From NCBI GenBank assembly GCA_002314145.1, contig DCCG01000020.1:129355-193354 (forward strand): a stretch of 64,000 nucleotides of DNA, in the 5' to 3' direction. The notes beneath the pieces are model-generated. The model was not told where the DNA came from and made no database searches. It worked only from the letters and a program-made list of their open reading frames with translations. Below are positions 27,703 to 37,129 of this stretch, piece after piece; within the stretch, counting starts at the first letter, position 1; every line of letters begins with the position of its first letter. The stretch comes from Thalassolituus sp. UBA1087 (GTDB lineage: Bacteria > Pseudomonadota > Gammaproteobacteria > Pseudomonadales > Oceanobacteraceae). The translations under genes were made by a program, and so were the position numbers.

Positions 27703-29814
27703 TTAACCCTGTGGACTCAGACCATGTTCGGCCAACAGTGCCAGAAATGCCTGTTCATCCAGCACGTCGACATCCAGGCTCTGAGCTTTGGTCAGCTTGG
27801 AACCGGCTTTCTCACCCGCCACCAGAAAATCGGTTTTTGCAGACACACTGCCGGTGACTTTCACTCCCAGCTGCTGCAGCAAAGCTTTGGCCTCATCACG
27901 ACTTAGGTTACTGCTGGTTAAGGTTCCGGTAATCACCGCGGTCTGGCCCGACAGTGGCAGATCCTGCGCCGTTGTCTGCGGCTCACTTTCGGCCCAGTTT
28001 ATCCCGGCTTTCTGCAGCTGCGCGATCACCACGCGATTATGTTGTTCGGCAAAGAAATTATGAATATGAGCGGCGACAATGGCACCAACATCCGGCACCT
28101 CAATCAATGCTTCTTCACTGGCGTCCATAATACGCTGTAAAAAACCAAAGTGTGTGGCCAGATTATTGGCCGTCACGACTCCGACTTCGCGGATTCCCAG
28201 AGCATAAAGAAAACGTGCCAGCGTGGTATTTTTCGCTTTATTCAGAGCATCAAGAATATTCTGCGCCGACTTTTCCGCCATGCGTTCCAGCCCGGACAGC
28301 TGTTCAAGGGTCAGATGAAACAAATCATCCACTGAATCAATCAGCCCGGCATCCACCAGCTGATCAATCAGTTTATCCCCCAGACCTTCAATATCCAGCG
28401 CCTTACGTGAAGCGAAATGCTTAATCGCTTCTTTGCGTTGCGCTGAACACACCAGTCCGCCGGTACAGCGCGCCACGGCTTCACCTTCCACTTTTTCGAC
28501 CAGCGAATCACACACCGGACAGTGGGACGGCATACGGATGTCCTGCGCATCCGCCGGACGTTTTTCTGTGACCACGGATACTACCTGAGGAATCACATCA
28601 CCGGCGCGGCGGATAATCACGGTATCCCCGACTTTCACATCCAGGCGGGCTATTTCATCCATATTATGCAAAGTGGCATTAGACACAGTTACGCCGGCAA
28701 CGTGAACCGGATTCAGGCGTGCAACGGGCGTCAGTGCGCCGGTACGGCCAACCTGAAAATCGACGCCCTGCAGCAGGGTCATTTCTTCCACGGCCGGGAA
28801 TTTATAGGCAATTGCCCAGCGTGGTGCCCGTGCGACAAACCCCAGAGTTTGTTGCAGGCCAAGGTCATCCACTTTAAAGACAGTGCCGTCGATTTCATAA
28901 TCCAGCGAGTGACGTTTTTCTCCCAGCGTTTCAAAAAATGTCTGGGCGGCTTCCAGCCCCTGCACAACACGCATTTCCGGGTTAATTTTAATACCCCAGT
29001 TTTTGACCTGCTGAAGAATACCGCTGTGTGTATCGGCCAGCTGTGCGTCATCACTGACAACACCAATGCTGTAAGCACAGAATTCCAGGGGTCTCCTGGC
29101 GGTAATTTTAGGGTCCAGCTGACGCAGGGAACCGGCGGCCGCATTACGCGGATTGGCAAAGACTTTTTCGTCGTTTTCACGCGCCTTGTCGTTGTAAGCC
29201 TCGAAGCCTGCTTTGGGCATATAGACTTCACCACGGATTTCTATCCGCGATGGATAGTTATCGCCGTATAGTTTCAGCGGTACATTTTTAATGGTGCGCA
29301 CATTCTGGGTAATATTTTCCCCCGTCTGACCATCACCCCGGGTCGCAGCCCGCACCAGCGCCCCTTCTTCGTACAGCAGACTGACTGCCAGACCATCCAG
29401 TTTGGGTTCGCAGGCTAAGGCGATATCGTCGTGGCTTTTAAGACGGTCCTGAACGCGCTGATAAAAAGCCGCAAATTCATCGGCGTTCATCGCGTTGTCG
29501 AGTGACAGCATGGGGATATCATGCTGCACTTCTTCAAATTCAGTCAGTGGCTGCGCCCCGACTCTCTGCGTCGGCGAGTCCGCGCTGATCAGCTCCGGAT
29601 GTTGCTGCTCCAGATTCTGCAGGGTGCGCATTAAACGGTCGTATTCGGCGTCCGGAATACTGGGTTCATCCAGCGTATAGTAACGATAATTGTGCTGGTT
29701 AATTTCATTACGCAGACGCTCTGCCTGAGCGGCTGGCGTTTCATCGGTGGCATGGCCGGAAGGTAAAGAGGAGCCATCCGGCTCCTCTGCAAAAAGATCA
29801 TTCTGTTCTGTCAT
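27703..29814 (-). CDS. ligA: NAD-dependent DNA ligase
   Basis: The 703-residue enzyme has all LigA parts: Ia domain with YDRLMRTLQ, the adenylation motif EPKLDG with the nucleotide-accepting lysine at residue 138, the OB fold, the four-cysteine zinc finger (CPVCDSLV ... CTGGLVCSAQ), helix-hairpin-helix repeats and a C-terminal BRCT domain. It seals nicks in replication and repair. An N-terminal extension of about 20 residues precedes the usual start of the family. It lies 14 bases downstream of zipA, as in pseudomonads. Confidence 0.96.
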   Translation of the reverse strand: MTEQNDLFAEEPDGSSLPSGHATDETPAAQAERLRNEINQHNYRYYTLDEPSIPDAEYDRLMRTLQNLEQQHPELISADSPTQRVGAQPLTEFEEVQHDIPMLSLDNAMNADEFAAFYQRVQDRLKSHDDIALACEPKLDGLAVSLLYEEGALVRAATRGDGQTGENITQNVRTIKNVPLKLYGDNYPSRIEIRGEVYMPKAGFEAYNDKARENDEKVFANPRNAAAGSLRQLDPKITARRPLEFCAYSIGVVSDDAQLADTHSGILQQVKNWGIKINPEMRVVQGLEAAQTFFETLGEKRHSLDYEIDGTVFKVDDLGLQQTLGFVARAPRWAIAYKFPAVEEMTLLQGVDFQVGRTGALTPVARLNPVHVAGVTVSNATLHNMDEIARLDVKVGDTVIIRRAGDVIPQVVSVVTEKRPADAQDIRMPSHCPVCDSLVEKVEGEAVARCTGGLVCSAQRKEAIKHFASRKALDIEGLGDKLIDQLVDAGLIDSVDDLFHLTLEQLSGLERMAEKSAQNILDALNKAKNTTLARFLYALGIREVGVVTANNLATHFGFLQRIMDASEEALIEVPDVGAIVAAHIHNFFAEQHNRVVIAQLQKAGINWAESEPQTTAQDLPLSGQTAVITGTLTSSNLSRDEAKALLQQLGVKVTGSVSAKTDFLVAGEKAGSKLTKAQSLDVDVLDEQAFLALLAEHGLSPQG

Positions 29815-29827
29815 AATCGTTGTTCAG

Positions 29828-31159
29828 TTATTTAAGACCCTGCTTTTTACGGGCCAGCTTCTGACGCCGCTCATAATCCATAATCTGCTGGCGATCGTGT
29901 TCTATGGTCTGGGTCGTCAGAGCGCTGCGGGCTCCGTCGAATAAATCGGCTTTAAGATTGCGGGCAATAACCCGGGCCATTTCCGACATGGCTTCATAAG
30001 CTTCCTGCGGACGGTTAGCCCCCGGCAAGCTCATAAAGAAACTCAGACCGCGGAAATGCTGTTGCGACATCGCCGCCGGTACAAAAATGCCCGGTTCAAA
30101 ACTTTGCGCTACCGAAAACTGAATATTGCCGCGGCCGTCGGCCTGTTCAAAACGGTGAAAAATATCTTTCTCTCCGAAACGCAGATCACAGCTGTTGAAC
30201 AGGTAAAGAATATCTTTGCCATCAAAGCCATGCTCATCATGGGCAATGCAATGAATTTCCAGCACCAGATCCGGTACCGGACGATCCGATAATTTTTCCG
30301 CGTCAGCAGCCGCATAATTGACCGGCTGAGCACTCAATGCTTCCGGCACTTCGGCGACCTCATCTTCCAGGTCTTCCTCCTGCGGGTATTCGTCGTCGGT
30401 CAGTTCATCGCTGAGCATGTCATCCGCAGGGGCACCAGTATCCACCGAAGCAGTATTATCCGCTTCATCCTGCACAGACGCTTTATTGTCTTCCATGCGG
30501 GCAAACAGATCACCGGTGGACGGCTCCGGCTGCACCTCATCGTCGCCCAGTTCTTCAACATCAAGCAACACCGGGAATTCTTCATCCAGGTTAACCGGCC
30601 GGGCTTTGGGAATCAGGCTGGACTCGGGAATATCCAGATCTTTGATGGTTTCCGGGTGCGGGCGTGAATCCGTCGGTTTCACCACCCGTGCCGGACTGAC
30701 GTCGTCTTCCCAGCTGACCACGGGCTCGACTTCATCATCCCGGGCGGAAAAAGACGGCAGGTCCGGCTCATTATCCGCGGCTGTATCCGCTTCAGCCTCA
30801 GACTGGTTCAGGCGCTCACTGTCATACTCTGCCTGAGCGGGGTGCGGATCATCAGAGAAAGGCGTGCCGGCTTCTTCATGGCGGGCACCGGCTTGCTGCC
30901 TGCCCGCAGGTTCGCTGCTGCGCGCTTGTGCGGGCGACTGGTAGTCGTAGTCATCATCGGCTTCGTCGCCGACCACGCGGAAACCACCGCCCGGCAGCTC
31001 CGGATTATGTCCTTCTTCCGGAAACTGAAATTCGTTATTGACGTCGAGACGTAGGGCTTCTGCCCGGGCACGACGCATGCGGCGGAAACCATCAACCAGT
31101 ATTGCTGCCATCACCATCAGGCCGATGATGATCAGAACCGTACGCCAGCTCCATTCCAT
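29828..31159 (-). CDS. zipA: Cell division protein ZipA
   Basis: The 443-residue product has an N-terminal membrane anchor (MEWSWRTVLIIIGLMVMAAILVDG), a short basic stretch (FRRMRRAR), a long acidic, proline-containing disordered linker (about 40-295) and the C-terminal FtsZ-binding domain (about 300-435; VLEIHCIAHDEHGFDGKDILYLFNSCDLRFG). It tethers FtsZ to the inner membrane at mid-cell. The linker is richer in Asp/Glu than in E. coli ZipA. The ribosome-binding sequence is distant. Its place between smc and ligA is conserved in the group. Confidence 0.93.
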   Translation of the reverse strand: MEWSWRTVLIIIGLMVMAAILVDGFRRMRRARAEALRLDVNNEFQFPEEGHNPELPGGGFRVVGDEADDDYDYQSPAQARSSEPAGRQQAGARHEEAGTPFSDDPHPAQAEYDSERLNQSEAEADTAADNEPDLPSFSARDDEVEPVVSWEDDVSPARVVKPTDSRPHPETIKDLDIPESSLIPKARPVNLDEEFPVLLDVEELGDDEVQPEPSTGDLFARMEDNKASVQDEADNTASVDTGAPADDMLSDELTDDEYPQEEDLEDEVAEVPEALSAQPVNYAAADAEKLSDRPVPDLVLEIHCIAHDEHGFDGKDILYLFNSCDLRFGEKDIFHRFEQADGRGNIQFSVAQSFEPGIFVPAAMSQQHFRGLSFFMSLPGANRPQEAYEAMSEMARVIARNLKADLFDGARSALTTQTIEHDRQQIMDYERRQKLARKKQGLK

Positions 31160-31304
31160 TTAGATTTTAACCCCTGCTAACCTGTACCTGTGAAAACCAC
31201 GGATGTGGACCGGAAAAACGCTCGATATGACATCGGTTCCACCAAAAAACTCCGCGCTAAAGTGTTACATATTGGCTATGGCGAAAACAGCCCCCTGATG
31301 CACA

Positions 31305-31334
31305 AAAGCGGCCAGCGGATCACCTTTCTGGCCG
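31305..31334 (-). terminator. Weak terminator-like hairpin downstream of smc
   Basis: CGGCCAG (31309-31315) and CTGGCCG (31328-31334) form a 7-bp stem just after the smc stop; on the minus strand it is followed by GCTTTTG. It may reduce read-through from smc into zipA. Another promoter for zipA could lie in the 183-base gap, but I could not define it. Confidence 0.45.
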
Positions 31335-31342
31335 ACTTCTGC

Positions 31343-34300
31343 TCACTGATCGATCATTTGTGCCGCTTCTTCCACATCCACAGATACCAGGCGTGATACG
31401 CCGGGCTCATGCATGGTCACACCCATCAGCTGATCGGCCATCTCCATGGCGATCTTATTGTGTGTGATATAGATAAACTGCACCTTCTCCGACATGGCTT
31501 TCACCAGCCGCGCATAGCGCCCGACGTTGGCGTCATCCAGCGGTGCATCCACTTCATCCAGCATACAGAAAGGGGCCGGATTGAGCTGGAAGATGGAAAA
31601 CACCAGAGCGATGGCAGTCAGGGCTTTTTCACCACCGGAGAGCAGATGAATGGTGCTGTTTTTCTTGCCGGGCGGGCGCGCCATGATGGCTACCCCGGTG
31701 GTAAGCAGATCTTCATCGGTGAGCTCCAGCGACGCATGACCACCACCGAAGACTTTCGGGAAGAGTTCCGCCAGCCCGGCGTTCATTTTGTCGAAGGTTT
31801 CCTGGAAACGGGTACGGGTCTCGCGGTCAATTTTCTGAATAGCCCCTTCCAGCGTCTGCAGGGCTTTTTCCAGATCATCATTCTGGGCGTCCAGATAGAC
31901 TTTGCGCTCTGACTGCACCTTGTATTCTTCAATCGCCGCCAGGTTGATGGCCCCCAGACGCTGGATGCGTTCGGCGATTTTTTCCAGATCCGCCTGCCAT
32001 TGTTCGCTGTTGGCTTCGTCCGGAATATTCTCCATCACATCTTTCAGGGTGAGCTTTTCTTCGGCCAGCGCGTCCACCAGCGCCTGCCGGCGGATATCCA
32101 GTGCCTGACACTCCATGCGCACTTTTTCCAGCTCGTTGCGCACTTCCAGTGCCTTCTTCTCAGCATCGGCCCGGTTCTGTTCCAGCTCCCGCAAACGGGA
32201 ATCCACCGCTTCCAGCGCGTGGCGGGCAGCCTGCATTGCCTGTTCAGCACTGAGACGGCGTTCGAGCATTTCTTCCAGCTGGGCCTTCAGTTCATCCAGA
32301 TCAGCGCTGTGATCACGGTTCTGGTTTTCCATCACCTGTTCACGGCGCTCGCGCAGCCGCGTCATCTGTTCGGCGAGACGGTCAATAGCCTGCTGCAGGG
32401 ATTGCTCGCGACTGCTCAGAGTCTGCATCTTCAGCTGCATCTGATGGCCACGGTCTTTGTTCTGCCCGGCTTCCATGCGGGCGGTTTCCAGCAGTTGTTG
32501 TACCCGGGCGCGCTCATCCTGCAGCCGCTGACGCTCGTCGGTGTCTTCGTCGACGGCGCTCATGGCTTCCTGCCAGGCCATGCGCAGTTCTTCCAGGGTT
32601 TCACGTTCCAGGGTCTGAGTCTGCCGCGCTTCTTCGATATCTTTGTTTAACTTGTCACTGCGCAGGGCGAACTGTTCGGCCCGCGCCTGCTTGCCGGACA
32701 ACTGGGATTTCAATGTGATCAGTTTCTGGCTGACCTGCTGCTGTTCACGCTGGGCGGTTTCGCGCTGCTGTTCCAGCGAGCGCAGTTTCAGCTGATTGGC
32801 TTCCAGGTCGGCATCCCACTCCTCGACCTGAATATCGAGGTCTTCGATCTGCTCTTCCAGGGCTTCCAGTTCCTGCTGACGGGCCAGCAGGCCGCCTTCG
32901 CCGTCCGCTTCCCGGGTTACCCGCAGCCAGTGTTTTCCCAACCAGATGCCGTCGGCGGTGACGATGGATTCGTCATCGGCCAGACCCGTGCGGGCAGCCA
33001 GTGCCACACCCAGATCATCCGCCACTTTCACGCCGGCCAGCAGCCCGGCCACATTCTGTGCACTGCTGACTTTGCTGAGCAGATCATCCGGCTGCGCCGC
33101 AGACATGGATTCCGTGCCCTGCTGCCAGAGAATCAGCTGGCCTTCCTTAAAGCTGTCGAGCCAGTGCTGTGCCGGATCAAGGTCATCCACCATAACAGCC
33201 TGCAGATAGCCGCCCAGTACGGTTTCGACCGCCCGTTCCCAGCCACTTTCCACCTGCAGCTGTTCCGCCAGACGGGGCTTACGCGCCAGCTGATGGCTTT
33301 CCAGCCAGTGACTGACCGCTTCACTGCCCTGCCCCAGTGCCGCTTTCTGCAGGGCGTCCAGGGTCGCTTTACGGTTCAGCATCTGCTGCAGTCTGGCTTT
33401 GCCTTCGTCCAGTTGTTTACGCTGATGTTCCAGACTTTCGCGGGCGTCGGTGACCTGTTCATGCAGTTCATCGACCCGTGCCTGCTGACTTTCCGCGGCC
33501 AGCTCCTGCTCGCTGACTTCTTCATTGAGCAGCTGGATTTCTTCCAGTTCCGGGTTTTCTGTCACCTGTTGCAGCTCTTCCTGCAGGCGCTGAATCTGTT
33601 GATCCAGCCGGGTCAGCTGCTGTTCGGTGTTCTGAATACGGGTCTGGGCCACTTCGGCCTGGCGCGCCGGTTCACTGGCACGCTGGGTGAACGTATCCCA
33701 GCTGTCCTGCCACTTGCGCTGCGCTTCTTCGGCTTCTTCCAGTTTCAGCGCCGATTCTTCTTCGCCGGCCAGCAGCATTTCCAGCTCCGGTTCCAGCATC
33801 AGGCGTTCTTCGCTGACGGTCTCCAGATTAAGTTGATCTTCTTCCAGCGATTTCTGCGTATCCAGAATGGCTTTTTCCACTTCCGCCAGATCACGGTCGA
33901 GCTGCAGCGCCATCTGTGACTGGTGCTCAAGTTTCTGCTCCTGACGGGCGATCTGGGCGCCGACTTCGTAATACTTACTCTGCGCTTCGTTGAACTGATC
34001 GCTCTTTTCCTGATGCTCCAGCCGCAGACCTTCGATTTCACTGTCGGCGCCGCGCTGTTCCGCCATATGGGATTCAAACTGAGCTTCAAACTGGGCAATT
34101 TTCAGTTCACGCTGCTGATAGTCTTCGTTCAGAGTCTGCCACTTCAGTGCCTGTAACTGAGCTTTTTTCTCGCGTTCCTGTTCTTTCAGTTCTTTGTATT
34201 TTTCCGCCGCCTGGGCCTGACGGTGCAGATGGGATAACTGACGTTCCAGCTCTTCACGGATATCCTGCAGGCGCTCGAGGTTTTCATGGGTACGGCGCAT

Positions 34301-34849
34301 GCGGTTTTCGGTTTCCCGGCGGCGCTCTTTGTACTTGGAAATACCGGCCGCTTCCTCCACGTAAACCCTGAGCTCTTCCGGCTTGGCCTCGATCAGGCGC
34401 GAGATCATACCCTGTTCGATGATGGCGTAGGATCGCGGCCCCAGACCCGTGCCGAGGAAAATATCGGTAATGTCTTTACGGCGGCATTTGGTGCCGTTGA
34501 GGTAATAGGTCGACTGGCCGTCGCGGCTTACCTGGCGGCGTACGGCAATTTCGTTATAGCCGGCGTATTCGCCTCTCAGGGAGCCATCACTGTTATCAAA
34601 TACCAGATCAACGCTGGCTTTACCCACCGGTTTACGCTCCGATGAACCGTTGAAAATAACGTCGGTCATGGCATCGCCACGCAGGTATTTGGCGGAGCTT
34701 TCCCCCATCACCCAGCGCACCGCATCAATGGTGTTGGATTTACCGCAACCGTTAGGACCGACAATCCCGGTCATATTGGTGTTAAAAGGAACCGTGGTCG
34801 GGTCAACAAAGGATTTAAAACCTGCCAGTTTAATGGCTTTCAGGCGCAT
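31343..34849 (-). CDS. smc: Chromosome segregation protein SMC
   Basis: The 1168-residue protein is a canonical SMC: Walker A GPNGCGKSNT at about residues 32-41, long coiled coils (about 170-500 and 680-1000), hinge domain (about 510-670), and a C-terminal head with LSGGEKALTAIALVF signature and Walker B FCMLDEVDAPLDDANV. It organises the chromosome with ScpA/ScpB, whose genes are not here. Its start overlaps the end of the gntR-type gene by ten bases. This genome therefore encodes both SMC and an Mks complex. Confidence 0.96.
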   Translation of the reverse strand: MRLKAIKLAGFKSFVDPTTVPFNTNMTGIVGPNGCGKSNTIDAVRWVMGESSAKYLRGDAMTDVIFNGSSERKPVGKASVDLVFDNSDGSLRGEYAGYNEIAVRRQVSRDGQSTYYLNGTKCRRKDITDIFLGTGLGPRSYAIIEQGMISRLIEAKPEELRVYVEEAAGISKYKERRRETENRMRRTHENLERLQDIREELERQLSHLHRQAQAAEKYKELKEQEREKKAQLQALKWQTLNEDYQQRELKIAQFEAQFESHMAEQRGADSEIEGLRLEHQEKSDQFNEAQSKYYEVGAQIARQEQKLEHQSQMALQLDRDLAEVEKAILDTQKSLEEDQLNLETVSEERLMLEPELEMLLAGEEESALKLEEAEEAQRKWQDSWDTFTQRASEPARQAEVAQTRIQNTEQQLTRLDQQIQRLQEELQQVTENPELEEIQLLNEEVSEQELAAESQQARVDELHEQVTDARESLEHQRKQLDEGKARLQQMLNRKATLDALQKAALGQGSEAVSHWLESHQLARKPRLAEQLQVESGWERAVETVLGGYLQAVMVDDLDPAQHWLDSFKEGQLILWQQGTESMSAAQPDDLLSKVSSAQNVAGLLAGVKVADDLGVALAARTGLADDESIVTADGIWLGKHWLRVTREADGEGGLLARQQELEALEEQIEDLDIQVEEWDADLEANQLKLRSLEQQRETAQREQQQVSQKLITLKSQLSGKQARAEQFALRSDKLNKDIEEARQTQTLERETLEELRMAWQEAMSAVDEDTDERQRLQDERARVQQLLETARMEAGQNKDRGHQMQLKMQTLSSREQSLQQAIDRLAEQMTRLRERREQVMENQNRDHSADLDELKAQLEEMLERRLSAEQAMQAARHALEAVDSRLRELEQNRADAEKKALEVRNELEKVRMECQALDIRRQALVDALAEEKLTLKDVMENIPDEANSEQWQADLEKIAERIQRLGAINLAAIEEYKVQSERKVYLDAQNDDLEKALQTLEGAIQKIDRETRTRFQETFDKMNAGLAELFPKVFGGGHASLELTDEDLLTTGVAIMARPPGKKNSTIHLLSGGEKALTAIALVFSIFQLNPAPFCMLDEVDAPLDDANVGRYARLVKAMSEKVQFIYITHNKIAMEMADQLMGVTMHEPGVSRLVSVDVEEAAQMIDQ

Positions 34850-35511
34850 GCAGAGGTCTCCTCAGCCAGCGCAGCAAGCACGGTGCTGCACTGGTGTTTG
34901 CCATAAGCTTTTATAATGGTTGGAATGGCGGTCCGGTCGCGCCGGGCAACAGCCTGTATCAGTTCGGCAAAGAAACGGAAGGCATTACTGACTTCTGCCG
35001 GTTTATAGCGCACCGCCAGCGCGTATGCCCGGTGCAGCGCCGGCTGCAGGTTATCGAGGATTTCCGTCAGGTAGGTATTGCCGGCGATGGCGCAGGCCTC
35101 ACGCATTAAACGGAACCCCGCTGCGATAAAGGCGGTGCGGTCTTCCAGTTCGTTCAGATCGCGCATTTTTTCCCACTCTGTCAGCACCGGGTCGAGTGCA
35201 TCGTCACGCCAGTTTTCAGCCACCTGCAAGGCCAGCATCACCAGCAGACTGATATACAGATCATAGAGCTGGGTCACCTTATCCGGAGTCAGTTCGGCCA
35301 CCACGGCACCACGTCGCGGGAGAATATTGATCAGGTAACGACGCTCCAGAATCAGCAGGGCTTCGCGTACTGAACCACGGCTGACGCTGAGTTCGTTCAC
35401 CACCCGTGCTTCCTGTATACGCTCACCGGGTCTGAGCTTACCCTGAATAATGCTGGCCGCCAGATACTTAGCAATCTGTTCAGACAGGCTTTCAGGGGCC
35501 AAAAAGCTCAT
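34840..35511 (-). CDS. GntR-family (FCD) transcriptional regulator
   Basis: The 223-residue protein has an N-terminal winged helix (about 8-72; SEQIAKYLAASIIQGKLRPGERIQEARVVNELSVSRGSVREALLILE is the classic GntR pattern) and an all-helical FCD ligand domain (about 80-210). The position just upstream of smc is conserved in Pseudomonas-type genomes. Its ligand and targets are unknown. Because it overlaps smc by ten bases the two are cotranscribed, so it may affect expression of the smc operon. Confidence 0.88.
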   Translation of the reverse strand: MSFLAPESLSEQIAKYLAASIIQGKLRPGERIQEARVVNELSVSRGSVREALLILERRYLINILPRRGAVVAELTPDKVTQLYDLYISLLVMLALQVAENWRDDALDPVLTEWEKMRDLNELEDRTAFIAAGFRLMREACAIAGNTYLTEILDNLQPALHRAYALAVRYKPAEVSNAFRFFAELIQAVARRDRTAIPTIIKAYGKHQCSTVLAALAEETSACA

Positions 35512-35652
35512 GCGGTATCATCCGTTTATGCCAGTTAAAGCGGGGATATTATCACAGAAACAGCGTCTGCCGAATGCCGTTCATTTCCCCTCCCGCGGCG
35601 CTCCGGCAGGACAGCGGACGACCGGCAAAGTGAGGCGCTTCAATAGCCGGCG

Positions 35653-36561
35653 TTAATAGCCGGCAACCATATCCATAAACCAGGAAATGGTCAGGTCGAC
35701 CCGGTAAGGGCGCTGATCGGCTTTCAGCATGGCAATATAGATATCATTCATCACCGGCAGAGTATTACCCGCCTGCCAGGCCTGCAGACGGCCATCGTCA
35801 AGATACTGCTGAATACAATGACGGGGAAAGATACTGATCCCCAACCCGCCCAGCACCATCAGAATTGCGCCGTCAATGCTGTTGATATTGCCGGCGTAAT
35901 GCAGCGACAGGCTGCTGGTATGCTGGTTGTCGGCAAAATGGTGGTGGCGCCAGTAATCGAAGTAAACATCAAAGCCCGGGTAATCAATATAGTTGTGATT
36001 GATCAGGTTCTGGCTGTCGATGCTGTTGAGGTCAATCAGCGGTGAACTGACCAGCAGGTATTCCTCCTGGCAGAAGGCCAGATATTCCAGCCTTGGATGA
36101 TCAATTTTTTTCGTCACAAAGCCAAAATCAATGCCGCCGTCGAGGATCTTGCCAAACACTTTATCCGTTGGCATCAGCGCCAGATCAATCTCCAGCAGCG
36201 GGTGTTCCAGACGACGCTCCAGCAACATAGGAAAATGAGGCGATAACAGACAGGATGCCGGCATGGCATAACTGACCCTGCCCTGCACTTCTTTGCCCAC
36301 ATTACCGACTTCGACCATAAAATCGGCGTTCAGATTTTCATAATTACGGATATATTGCCGCAGCTGCAGTCCGGCCTCGGTAATAACAGGCCCCCGTGGC
36401 GTGCGCAGAAACAGATCGGTTCCCACCATATCTTCCAGCGCTTTCACATGTTTACTGACATTGGCCTGGGTCATCGCAGCAACATCCGCGGCTTCACTGA
36501 AACTGCCTGCCTGATCAACGGCTTTAAATGCACGGAAATATTTGGGGTCTATATGCTGCAT
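35653..36561 (-). CDS. LysR-type transcriptional regulator
   Basis: From the ATG at 36561 (MQHIDPKYFRAFKAVDQAGSFSEAADVAAMTQANVSKHVKALE) the product has 302 residues: a LysR winged helix at 3-62 and a substrate-binding-protein-like effector domain (about 90-295). Upstream in-frame starts exist at 36570 and 36627, but AGGA eight bases before 36561 and the family start support this one. It is transcribed away from the DUF2589 block and is its likely regulator by position, which is inference. Confidence 0.85.
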   Translation of the reverse strand: MQHIDPKYFRAFKAVDQAGSFSEAADVAAMTQANVSKHVKALEDMVGTDLFLRTPRGPVITEAGLQLRQYIRNYENLNADFMVEVGNVGKEVQGRVSYAMPASCLLSPHFPMLLERRLEHPLLEIDLALMPTDKVFGKILDGGIDFGFVTKKIDHPRLEYLAFCQEEYLLVSSPLIDLNSIDSQNLINHNYIDYPGFDVYFDYWRHHHFADNQHTSSLSLHYAGNINSIDGAILMVLGGLGISIFPRHCIQQYLDDGRLQAWQAGNTLPVMNDIYIAMLKADQRPYRVDLTISWFMDMVAGY

Positions 36562-36651
36562 AACAATCATCCTGAAGTTATTCGGGGCGGCCGCCAATCT
36601 AGCATGCCGCTGATGATAATCACACAAAGAAAAGGTCGTATAAGAAGCGGA

Positions 36652-36975
36652 TCAGGCGCCGGATTCAAGCTCCAGCGGCTGCAGCGAACGGATACCCAGA
36701 TACGAACCGGCGTTCAGGCAATGAGCAAACGGACTGCCGGCATTTTTGACCATCTGACGAAAGCTGAGCCGGCTTCCCTCAAGGTCACAGACAACCCGGA
36801 TACCGGTAAGATAATTACAGTAGAGATCACCGTATTCTATATGAATGCGGCCCTGCGCCCTCAATCTGGTGGTGTGCGTCATATGCAGACCGTCATCACA
36901 CTGAACACCTGTTCCGACAAACAGAGTGACGGTGAGATCGACATTGGTGTGGTTCTGCAGGTATTTAACATTCAT
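36652..36975 (-). CDS. Hypothetical protein, 107 residues
   Basis: The reading frame begins at the ATG at 36975 (MNVKYLQNHTNVDLTVTLFVG), which has GAGG eight bases upstream. The product is beta-strand-like, with three or four cysteines (QCDDG, YCNY, VVCDLE, AHCLN) and no membrane segment. I recognise no family. It lies between the LysR gene and the divergent 251-residue gene and may be cotranscribed with lysR. A 218-codon ORF on the other strand overlaps it, but lacks a convincing start. Confidence 0.5.
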   Translation of the reverse strand: MNVKYLQNHTNVDLTVTLFVGTGVQCDDGLHMTHTTRLRAQGRIHIEYGDLYCNYLTGIRVVCDLEGSRLSFRQMVKNAGSPFAHCLNAGSYLGIRSLQPLELESGA

Positions 36976-37054
36976 AGCGTCATCCTCAGCGATGACCACA
37001 ATGTAGGGTGATCCGCCATTCACACCAATTCTGATTTGGCATATTCGCCATTCT

Positions 37055-37072
37055 GAATCTGATTTGTGATTC
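37055..37072. repeat. GAATC-N8-GATTC inverted repeat and TCTGATTTG direct repeats upstream of the DUF2589 block
   Basis: GAATC at 37055-37059 and GATTC at 37068-37072 form an inverted repeat. TCTGATTTG occurs at 37030-37038 and again at 37058-37066, 28 bases apart. Both lie in the divergent promoter region between the 107-residue gene and the 251-residue gene, so a regulator site, perhaps for the neighbouring LysR protein, is plausible. Confidence 0.4.
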
Positions 37073-37129
37073 TTAACACCTGCGCCCTAACATGCCGGTC
37101 ATCATTCAGAAAAATTGCAATGGTGAACC

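Noticed and set aside
36355..37011. 218-codon plus-strand ORF across the lysR start and the 107-residue gene
   Set aside because: It runs opposite to two better supported genes, lacks a ribosome-binding site and shows no family pattern.
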